Shown here in pieces: positions 56,310-64,000 of a stretch of 64,000 bases of DNA. The notes below the pieces were generated by a model. It did no database searches, was not told where the DNA came from, and saw nothing but the letters and a program-made list of their open reading frames with translations. Made by a program: the position numbers and the translations under genes. The stretch's first letter is position 1. Each line of letters begins with the position of its first letter. Source of the DNA: Cellvibrionaceae bacterium (GTDB lineage Bacteria; Pseudomonadota; Gammaproteobacteria; Pseudomonadales; Cellvibrionaceae); contig JANPZW010000009.1 of NCBI GenBank assembly GCA_024707385.1, positions 310,001 through 374,000 of the forward strand, given 5' to 3'.

Positions 56310-58969
56310 ATGACCCAAGCACTGCCGCACCCGAACAACGGCAAGTCCCTGCATACGGCTTATATCCAATTGCTGAAGGAGGAGAACCTCTGGCAGGGCG
56401 ATATGGAAACCAGCCTGCGCGTGGTGTTGAACCATTGCGCCGAGCATCTGCAGGTGCAGCGGGTAGGCTTATGGAGGTTCAGCGGCAACGACCGTCTGTG
56501 CTGCCAACTGCTTCGCGATGGCCATCTGGGCGTGCGCGATCCGGCGCTGGAAGTGTTGGCGCGGGACCATCAACCCTACTTCACCGCCATGTTCAATGAG
56601 CGGATTCTGGCGGCCCACGACGCTCTGACCGCACCTGAGACCGCAACTCTCCGGGCCATCTACTTGGAACCCCTTGGCGTCACCAGCCTGCTCGATGCCA
56701 CCTTGCGACAAGCCGGCAAAACCATTGGCGTGCTCTGTATGGAGCATGTGGGTCCACCGCGCACTTGGTCAACGGCGGAACAGAATTACGCCGTTTCCGT
56801 CGCTGACCTGCTCACCCAGCTGCTGGCCGTGCACGCCCTCTATCGCACGGAGGAGCGCTTCCGCAAAGTTTTTGACTCCACCACCGACGCGATTTTTGTG
56901 ATGCAGAACAACCGCATGGTGGAATGCAACAACGCGTCGTTGCAGTTGTATGGCTGCAGTTTCGAGGAGTTCGCCCGCCATCCGCCAAAGCGCTTCTGGG
57001 CGGAATATCAGCCGGATGGCTCTCTTTCCATCACCAAGGTGCGCCATTACGTGCAACCGGCTCTGGAGGGAGTGCCACAGCGGTTCGAGTGGCGCCAGCG
57101 CCGCTTTGACGGCTCGGAGTTTGATACGGAAGTCTGCCTGACCCGCATCGAGCTCGAGCAGATTCCCTACCTGGTCGCCTGCGTGCGCGACATCACCGAA
57201 CGCAAGCAGAACCAGGCCAAAATCCAGCAACTGCTCGCGCTGCAGCAAGCGATTTTTGATGGTGCCAATTACAGCATCGTCGCCACCGGGCTGGACGGAG
57301 TAATCCTGAGTTTCAATCGCGGTGCGGAGCAGCTGTTGGGATACGCTCAAGAGGAGGTCATCAACAAGCTCACGCCGGCGCATTTTCACGACGAGGACGA
57401 GCTCTACTGGCGCTCCATCGAGCTGAGTGATGAGCTGGCTCAGACAGTTGCGCCGGGAATTGCGGCGATGACTGCCAATCCAACCCTCAATCGCACCGAG
57501 GAGCGGGAATGGACCTACATTCGCAAAGACGGTACCCGCATGCCGGCGTTGGTATCCGTCACCGCGCTGCGCCAAGGCGGCCAGCTTTCCGGGTTTCTTT
57601 TTATCGCTTCGGATATGACAGAACGCAAACGAGCGAATGAACAATTGCTGAGCTCCAAGCGGGAGATGGAGTTCCGCGCCAATCACGATGAACTCACCGG
57701 TCTACCAAACCGCTCGCGCCTGCACGAAATCGCCCGCGACGCCATCGCCAGCGCGCAGATGCGGCGCCAAAAACTGGCGCTTATGCTGATCGACCTCGAC
57801 CGCTTCAAGGAAGTCAACGACACCCTGGGCCACACCATCGGCGACAAACTGCTGCAGAAAATCGCCCACCAGCTGGACCGGATTCTAAGCGCGCGCGGCG
57901 CCCAACTCTATCGTCTGGGGGGCGATGAATTCGCCGTGCTCATGCCCAATGCCCTGGATGACGACGAGATCCTCTCCCTCGCCACCGCAATCCATAACAA
58001 CCTGCGCAGCCCCACCCAGGTGGAGGATATTTCCCTGGAGCTGGGTGGCAGTGTGGGGATTTCCATTTTCCCCGCCACGGCGACAACAGCCACTCGCTGC
58101 TGCGCTGCGCCGATGTGGCCATGTACAAGGCCAAATCCGAAGCTTCCCGCACGGTGATCTACAACGCCGACCAGGACGCGCACAGCCCGCGGCGCTTATC
58201 CATGATGAGCGAGCTGGGCACCGCTATCCGCCAAAATCAGCTGGTGTTGCATTATCAGCCGCGCATCCATATCGCCAGCAAACGCTGCATGGGTTGCGAG
58301 GCGCTGGTGCGCTGGCAACACCCGCGCCTTGGCATGGTGCCGCCGGGTGAGTTCATTCCGCTGGCGGAGATGAGCGATCTGATCCAACCGCTCGGTTTGT
58401 GGGTGTTGGAGAAGGCGCTGCAGCAGATCGCCGCCTGGCGCGAACGGGGCATGGAGCTGGTGGTATCGGTGAATCTGTCCACGCGCAATCTGATGGATGC
58501 TGCCTTCCCTTCCCATATCGAAAAATTGCTGCAGAAATTCCCCGTCCCACCCGACCTTCTGGAAGTGGAAATCACCGAGAGCACGCTAATCGGCGACCCG
58601 GAACGCGCCCTGAGCGTGATCGACCGGATCCACAGTCTCGGTGTGCGCTTCGCCATCGACGATTTCGGCACCGGTTATTCATCCCTGGGTTATCTCAAAC
58701 GCCTGCCGATCGACACCTTGAAAATCGACCGCTCATTCATTCGCGACATGCTGATGGACGAGCAGGATGCGGTGATTGTGCAATCGACCCTCGGGCTCGC
58801 CCACAGCTTCGGCCTCGATGTGGTGGCGGAGGGTGTGGAGGACGAAAAAACGCTGGAGGCGCTGCAGAAACTCAATTGTGAACAGGCGCAGGGCTTTCAT
58901 ATCAGCCGCCCCGTGCCTGCCGACGTTTTTGAAGCCTGGTACCGCGCGGAAGGCAATCCACCGGCCTGA
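56310..58969 (+). CDS. GAF-PAS-PAS-GGDEF-EAL cyclic-di-GMP protein, frameshifted
   Basis: With one C added to the C4 run 58070-58073, this gives about 887 residues. A GAF domain comes first (LQVQRVGLWRFSGN to about residue 170). Then two PAS domains (KVFDSTTDAIFVMQNNRMVE; FDGANYSIVATGLDGVILSF), a diguanylate cyclase domain with RLGGDEFAVLMPN, and a phosphodiesterase domain with CEALVRWQHPR, AIDDFGTGYSSLGYLKRLP and the DVVAEGVE motif. Both catalytic motifs look intact, so activity could go either way. It is a cytoplasmic protein; the GAF and PAS domains presumably sense small molecules or redox. Confidence 0.9.
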
Positions 58970-59013
58970 AATCCAGCAGGGATTCAGGCGGTGGGCAATA
59001 AATCAATCACCAC

Positions 59014-60982
59014 TCAATGCAATCCATTTCTCTGCATATAGGCTTCCAGGGACTCCGCCTCCAGCGGCCGCGAATAATAAAAGCCTTGAATATAGTCGCA
59101 CCCTTCGTCACCCAGGCGCTGCAACTGGCCCTGGGTTTCCACACCTTCCGCCAATACTTTCATATCGAGACTGTGGCCCAGATTAATCACCGCGCGGACA
59201 ATCGCGGCATCCACTGGATCTGTTTCAAGACCTTGGACGAAGGACTGGTCGATTTTGAGTTTGCCGACGGGAAAACGCTTTAAATAACTGAGGGACGAAT
59301 AACCGGTGCCAAAATCATCGAGGGAAATATTGAAACCTTTTTCACGCAACCGCCGCATGGTGGCAATGGCGCTGTCCATATTGCGCATCACCGCCGACTC
59401 GGTAATTTCCAATTCGATATTTTCCGGATTCGCCCCCTGCTCCTGCATCACTTCCAACAGGCATTCCACCAGATTGGGCTGATACAACTGCACAGATGAC
59501 AGGTTGATGGCCACCGGCAAATTGGGGAAACGCGTTTGCCAGAGTGCCGCCTGGCGACAGGCCGATTTCACCACCCATTTGCCCAATGACGGCATCAGGC
59601 CCATGTTTTCGGCTATGGGAATAAACTCCGCCGGCGACAGGGGAACTTCGTCGAATGCATTCCAACGCAACAGCGCCTCAACGCCTACCACCGCACGGTC
59701 CTGCAAGCGCACTTGCGGTTGGTACTGCAGGGAAAATGAATCGACCTCCAGCGCGCTGCGCAGCTTTTCCGCCACGCGGTGCTGCCAGCGCAATTTGTTG
59801 TGCATGACGCGGGAATAAAAATGGTAGCGGTTGCGCCCATCCTGTTTGGCGGCGTACAAAGCCAGATCGACATTTTTCATTAATTCATCCAGGCGCACGT
59901 CATCGTCGGGGAACACAGTGATGCCGATACTGGTGCGCACGCGAATTTCATTGCCGAAGAGAAAAAATGGCTTGTTCACCAGCGCATTCAAAAGGCGCTC
60001 CGCCACCAGCGCGGCCTCTTCCACACGCTCGATACGCTCGAGTAAAACCACGAATTCATCACCGCCGAGGCGCGCCAGCGTATCAGTGGATTTCACGCAG
60101 CCGCCGAGGCGCAAACTGACTTCCCGCAGCAGTTGATCACCCACCGGGTGACCGTGACTGTCGTTCACCATTTTGAAATGGTCGAGATCGAGCAGCAGCA
60201 AAGCACCGCGCCGATTATTGCGCTGAGCGGCGGTGAGCGCATAGCTGAGGCGGTCGCGCAAGAGCGCACGGTTGGGCAACCCGGTGAGTTCGTCGTGGGT
60301 GGCCATATGTTCCAGCTCTTTCTGAGCCACCAGTTGCTCCGTCATATCCAGACCAATTCCCCAATTGGCCCAGTCGCTGATCGGTACTTTTTGGGAAATG
60401 TTGTACCAGGCCACCTGATGTTCGTAGCGCTGCCTGGAGACCAGGGGGCGAATACGGTGCTGATAGCTGGCGCCCCCCCAAGCGGCACTCCTGCAGCAAT
60501 TGCTCGCGATAATCCGCATCCGGAAATAGTTGCGACAATATGGCATTGTCGCCCATCACTTCCTCTTTACTGAAACCGCTCACCTCCTCAGCGCGCCGAT
60601 TCCAGGCGAGAATCCGACCTTCCGCGTCATAGGCGTGCAGAATAACCGGCATGTTTTCCACCAGATCGCGCATCTGCTGGCGGCTTTTTTCCAGCGCCCG
60701 CCGCTGCGCCGATTGCAAGACGACGTAAAAAAACATTCCCCAGAAAATCGGTTGCAGGATCTGCAGATAATCACCGACGTTTTCGCTGATATCTCCACCC
60801 ACTCCGACTCCCAGCCAAGACTGGAAACTGACGCCATTCACAATCGCAGTGATCCCGCCAATCGCAGCGATCAACCACTTTTCCTCGGTGGCCAGGCGAT
60901 AACGCCAGGATGTCATCATCAACAACACTGCGCCAAGCGCGGCGAGAGCGCCAACTCCATCCAGCAAACTAATCATGGACAT
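59014..60982 (-). CDS. membrane PAS-GGDEF-EAL cyclic-di-GMP protein, frameshifted
   Basis: With one base removed from the C7 run 60473-60479, this gives about 656 residues. Two or three membrane segments fill the first 100 residues. A PAS domain follows (VENMPVILHAYDAEGRILAW), then GGDEF with ARLGGDEFVVLLE and EAL with EALLRWNAF and SLDDFGTGYSSLSYLKRFP. The phosphodiesterase domain ends with VLAEGVETQGQL. Both domains keep catalytic residues. The start at 60982 (Met of MSMISLLDG) overlaps the end of the small membrane protein gene by 14 bases, so the two are coupled. It converges on the product of 56310-58969. Confidence 0.88.
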
Positions 60983-61247
60983 CAACCTTCGCACCCCTCA
61001 TTCCGATCCAACACCATAACAACAGCAATACCGCATTGGCCGCGTAGCCCAGGTGCTCAAGCACATTAAAAAATACCGGAAAGGCAAAATGCTCCAGCAC
61101 CGTCGCGACCCAGGCGATCCAGAGCGAAAGAAATGCGGCAAACAGCCAGTAGGCGGCGGGAAGACGACCGAATTGAGCGCGATAAAAACCGATAAAGATC
61201 AGCACCACTGTGCCGAGGGATAAAACAAAAAGTTCGTTGTCATGCAT
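60969..61247 (-). CDS. small three-helix membrane protein
   Basis: A 92-residue protein with three hydrophobic segments (FVLSLGTVVLIFIGFYRAQF, WLFAAFLSLWIAWVATVLEH, YAANAVLLLLWCWIGMRG). Its stop overlaps the start of the cyclic-di-GMP gene at 60982, and both point the same way. It may be a sensor or scaffold for that enzyme. No family is recognised with confidence. Confidence 0.65.
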   Translation of the reverse strand: MHDNELFVLSLGTVVLIFIGFYRAQFGRLPAAYWLFAAFLSLWIAWVATVLEHFAFPVFFNVLEHLGYAANAVLLLLWCWIGMRGAKVDVHD

Positions 61248-61526
61248 AGGCAGGTTCCACCTGAGCCGGTATCTTCACTTGGTGCAGAATAGTTTTCCGC
61301 TGCAAAAAAAACCGCAACGTACTCTCGCGACCATTTTTCACCCGCCCGTACGTTATTATTTTCTTCAGCGCGGATAAGTTTCTATATAAGACTCTGTTAT
61401 TAAGTTGCGGGTCATGCACCAGAGGATCATTTTCACGACGTCACGAAACCAAGCGACCCTAACTCAAGCTAGCAGACAAGTAAATAATTACCAACACATC
61501 CGCCACTTTTCAGCGGCGCGTTAGAA

Positions 61527-61552
61527 CAAAAAAAGGCACCTATAAAGGTGCC
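61527..61552 (-). terminator. terminator of the ferredoxin-NADP reductase gene
   Basis: On the minus strand GGCACCT, loop TTAT, AGGTGCC, then T7. It lies 29 bases beyond the fpr stop. Confidence 0.87.
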
Positions 61553-61580
61553 CAAAGAAAAAGATGATATGAAATAAAAA

Positions 61581-62357
61581 TTACTGCTCGACAAAAGCCC
61601 GCTCGATCACGTAATGCCCATCATCGCCGTGGCGCACTTCGCGGAAGCCGAAATCGTCCAGAATGCGACAGGTTTCTTTCAGCATGGAGGGGCTGCCACA
61701 CAACATAAAACGGTCGTTGTCGGTGCTCAGCGCGGGCAGCCCCACATCAGCAGCCAATTTACCTGACAGCATCAGATCAGTAAGCCGCCCCTGATTGCGG
61801 AAAGGTTCGCGTGTCACCGTGGGGTAATAAATTAATTTCTCCCGCACCAGCTCGCCGAGAAATTCGTCGTTCGGCAAATCGCGCTCAATAAAGTCCTGAT
61901 ACGCCAGATCGTTCACATTGCGCACGCCGTGGGTCAGGATCACCTTGTCGTAAAGGTCGTAGACTTCCGGGTCTTTGATGACGCTGAGAAATGGCGCAAG
62001 CCCGGTGCCCGTGCTCAATAAATAGAGGTGCTTCCCCGGCAATAAATGATCCGGCACCAGGGTTCCCGTGGATTTGCTGTTGATCAAAATGGCATCGCCA
62101 GGCTGGATTTTCTGCAAGCGCGAGGTCAGCGGACCGTCCGCCACCTTGATGCTGAAAAACTCCAGGTGCTCCTCATAGTTGGCACTGGTGATGGAGTAGG
62201 CGCGCAATAGCGGTCGACCATTGTCCTGGGGCAGTCCAATCATAGTGAAATGGCCATTGCGGAACCGGAAGCCGGAATTGCGCGTGGTGCGGAACGTGAA
62301 AAGGGAATCGTTCCAGTGATGGACATCAACGACGGTTTCAGTCAACAAACTGCTCAT
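61581..62357 (-). CDS. fpr: ferredoxin--NADP+ reductase
   Basis: A protein of 258 residues at bacterial class-I Fpr length. FAD binding: GFRFRNGHFTMIGLPQ and RPLLRAYSITSANYEEHLEF. NADP binding: LLSTGTGLAPFLSVIKDPEV and LTHGVRNVNDLAYQDF, with FMLCGSPSMLKETCRILDDF near the C-terminus and a terminal VERAFVEQ region. It moves electrons between NADPH and ferredoxin or flavodoxin in the cytoplasm. The divergent LysR gene is placed like finR, which controls fpr in Pseudomonas; a perfect palindrome lies between the two. Confidence 0.95.
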   Translation of the reverse strand: MSSLLTETVVDVHHWNDSLFTFRTTRNSGFRFRNGHFTMIGLPQDNGRPLLRAYSITSANYEEHLEFFSIKVADGPLTSRLQKIQPGDAILINSKSTGTLVPDHLLPGKHLYLLSTGTGLAPFLSVIKDPEVYDLYDKVILTHGVRNVNDLAYQDFIERDLPNDEFLGELVREKLIYYPTVTREPFRNQGRLTDLMLSGKLAADVGLPALSTDNDRFMLCGSPSMLKETCRILDDFGFREVRHGDDGHYVIERAFVEQ

Positions 62358-62452
62358 CGGCAAAACCTGAAGGCATGGAGAATTTGTAGCCAGACTACTG
62401 GAGCGCTACCATATAGGTAAATTGACTTATTCGAATATTTAAAATCGGATTA

Positions 62453-62468
62453 GCCAATAATTATTGGC
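62453..62468. promoter_or_regulatory. perfect 16-bp palindrome between fpr and the LysR gene
   Basis: GCCAATAATTATTGGC reads the same on both strands. It lies 96 bases upstream of the fpr start (62357) and 22 bases before the LysR ATG at 62491. This fits a LysR binding box controlling both genes. Confidence 0.65.
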
Positions 62469-62490
62469 CTGTCTGATTCGGGAGCCGACC

Positions 62491-63384
62491 ATGCACTACA
62501 CCCTGCGACAACTCCAGGTCTTTCTTGCAGTCGCCCATTACGAAAACGTCACCCGAGCCGCAGAACATCTCGCCATGTCCCAGTCCGCCTGCAGTGGTGC
62601 CCTAAAGGATCTGGAAACCCAATACGACGTGCAACTGTTTGATCGCGTCGGCAAACGCCTGCAGACCAACGAGCTCGGCCGTCTGCTGCGGCCCAAGGCC
62701 CAGGCGCTGCTCGCCATGGCGCAGGAGTTGGAACAGGACCTCAAACGCCACAAGGAAGTCGGCAACATCAAGGTGGGCGCCACCTTGACCATCGGCAATT
62801 ACGTCGCCATTCCGCTGATCAGCCGGTTTATGCAGAGCCACGGCGCGAGGGTGGGCCTAGAGGTCGCCAACACCCAGACCATCGCAGAGAAGTTGCTGAA
62901 CTTCGACATCGATATCGGCATGATCGAAGGCGAGTATCACCACCCGGACTTGGAGATCATTCCCTGGCAGCAGGATGAGCTGGTCTGTTTCTGCTCGCCG
63001 CGCCACCCCTTCGCCCAGCAAAAGACTTTGACGGATGAGGATCTCATCCAGGCGCAATGGATATTGCGCGAGCCCGGCTCCGGCACCCGTCAGGCTTTTG
63101 ATCGGGCGATGCACGGCCTGCTGCCACACCTGCATATTCTACTGGAGCTGCAACACACCGAAGGCATAAAACGCGCGGTGGAAAACGATCTGGGCATTTC
63201 CTGCCTGTCGAAAATATCCCTCAAAGATGCCTTCCAGCGCGGCTCTCTGGTGCCTCTGCCCGCGCCGCAACGCGATTTCCACCGCATGTTCTACGCCATT
63301 CTCCATCGTCACAAATACCGCAGCGCCGGCCTGCTCCACTGGCTCGACCTGTGCGGCATAGATACGGCTGGTCAGAAGGAGTAA
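62491..63384 (+). CDS. LysR-family transcriptional regulator, FinR-like by position
   Basis: A protein of 297 residues. The helix-turn-helix is YTLRQLQVFLAVAHYENVTR then AEHLAMSQSACSGALKDLET. The effector-binding domain of about 200 residues follows, with GATLTIGNYVAIPLISRFMQ and DIDIGMIEGEYHHPDLEIIP. The gene is divergent from fpr with a palindrome between, as for FinR. Its stop lies 4 bases before the alanine dehydrogenase start, so it may be cotranscribed with that gene as well. The start at 62491 fits the family better than an upstream ATG. Confidence 0.93.
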   Translation: MHYTLRQLQVFLAVAHYENVTRAAEHLAMSQSACSGALKDLETQYDVQLFDRVGKRLQTNELGRLLRPKAQALLAMAQELEQDLKRHKEVGNIKVGATLTIGNYVAIPLISRFMQSHGARVGLEVANTQTIAEKLLNFDIDIGMIEGEYHHPDLEIIPWQQDELVCFCSPRHPFAQQKTLTDEDLIQAQWILREPGSGTRQAFDRAMHGLLPHLHILLELQHTEGIKRAVENDLGISCLSKISLKDAFQRGSLVPLPAPQRDFHRMFYAILHRHKYRSAGLLHWLDLCGIDTAGQKE

Positions 63385-63388
63385 CGCT

Positions 63389-64000
63389 GTGCACATAGGC
63401 GTCCCCAAAGAAATCAAAGCCCAGGAATTCCGCGTCGGTCTCTCACCGGCGGGAGTTGCCGAACTGGTGCGCACCGGGCACATGGTGAGCGTGCAAACCT
63501 CCGCTGGCGTAGGAGCGGGCTTCAGCGACGCTGAATATGCCCAGGCAGGAGCGCATCTGGTGGGCAGCGCGGAGGAAGTTTTTCGCTCCAGCACCCTGAT
63601 TATCAAAGTCAAAGAACCGCAGGCCGAGGAGATCCGCCACCTCCAACCTCACCACCTGCTGTTCACCTACCTGCACCTAGCGCCGGACCCGCAACAGGCG
63701 CACGGGCTGCTCGCCAGCGGCGCTGCGGCCATCGCCTATGAGACGGTCACCGACGCCAACGGCGCCCTGCCCCTGCTGGCGCCCATGAGCGAGGTGGCCG
63801 GTCGCCTGTCGATCCAGGCGGCCGCGCGCTGCCTGGAAAAAGCCTCCGGCGGCTCCGGCGTGCTGCTCAGCGGTGTGCCGGGAGTAGCTCCGGGGAAGGT
63901 TCTGATCCTGGGGGGTGGAGTGGTGGGGTTCAACGCCGCGCGGGTCGCCATGGGTATAGGCGCGCGCGTCACTATTCTCGACAAATCCCCCGTCCGTCTG
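63389..64000 (+). CDS. ald: alanine dehydrogenase (partial, N-terminal)
   Basis: The first 204 residues are present; the rest lies beyond the right edge. The start is a GTG at 63389 with AAGGAG 7 bases upstream, 4 bases after the LysR stop. The N-terminal catalytic domain shows [20 protein letters not shown] and [15 protein letters not shown], then [12 protein letters not shown] and [20 protein letters not shown]. The NAD-binding loop [20 protein letters not shown] follows. It interconverts L-alanine and pyruvate with NAD in the cytoplasm. A transhydrogenase alpha subunit is related, but the 200-residue layout and motifs fit Ald. Confidence 0.92.
   Translation, partial: MHIGVPKEIKAQEFRVGLSPAGVAELVRTGHMVSVQTSAGVGAGFSDAEYAQAGAHLVGSAEEVFRSSTLIIKVKEPQAEEIRHLQPHHLLFTYLHLAPDPQQAHGLLASGAAAIAYETVTDANGALPLLAPMSEVAGRLSIQAAARCLEKASGGSGVLLSGVPGVAPGKVLILGGGVVGFNAARVAMGIGARVTILDKSPVRL

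Overview
The window looks like chromosomal DNA of a gammaproteobacterium, most likely Cellvibrionaceae or a close relative (Cellvibrio, Saccharophagus, Teredinibacter type). This is inference. It rests on two lipoproteins with long serine-only linkers, an alginate-lyase-like enzyme, a one-polypeptide nitrate reductase/flavoprotein fusion, FecA-like and RND systems, and a LysR/fpr pair. I saw no tRNA, rRNA, CRISPR array or intact insertion sequence.

Layout. (1) 1-16.6 kb is a Wzx/Wzy-type exopolysaccharide locus. A long leftward operon runs wza, wzc, wzx, an asparagine-synthase-like gene, glycosyltransferases, an EpsG-type polymerase, a DegT aminotransferase and a PglC-like initiating transferase cut by the window edge. 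A divergent 4,6-dehydratase gene and a PL14-like lyase lipoprotein flank it. (2) 17-22.3 kb holds aroA, a DUF2214 membrane protein, and a GbsR-type regulator with a cyanide-insensitive bd oxidase (cydAB/cioAB) behind a perfect 16-bp inverted repeat. (3) 22.4-30 kb holds a FecA-like TonB receptor with a DUF6607 protein, allophanate hydrolase with a GntR regulator, glutathione peroxidase and a triple Kazal-module lipoprotein. (4) 30-37 kb holds the assimilatory nitrate reductase fusion, a beta-barrel protein and a polyserine lipoprotein. (5) 37-45 kb holds a hybrid histidine kinase, a NarL-type regulator, a CBS protein and an RND pump with its adaptor. (6) 45-53 kb is a cluster of small stress or envelope proteins (ferritin-like, AI-2E family, DUF883, YqjE-like, YqjK-like, small lipoprotein, MgtC) around an NtrC-type regulator and a tiny HisKA-only protein. 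(7) 53-64 kb holds a DEAD-box helicase, a 2OG oxygenase, two large GGDEF-EAL proteins, fpr, a LysR regulator and the start of alanine dehydrogenase.

The most interesting system I can propose is region 6. Promoter-like sigma-54 elements (GG-N10-GC or one base off) lie before the AI-2E gene, the DUF883 operon and the small lipoprotein, with a weaker one facing the ferritin-like gene. They surround a sigma-54 activator that carries GAFTGA. Its immediate neighbour is an H-box domain without an ATPase domain. This may be a self-contained sigma-54 stress regulon.

Data quality: at least 17 apparent single-base frameshifts interrupt otherwise complete conserved genes, nearly all in or next to homopolymer runs. 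I treat these as probable consensus errors and give the interrupted genes as single CDS features, with the shift position noted in each.
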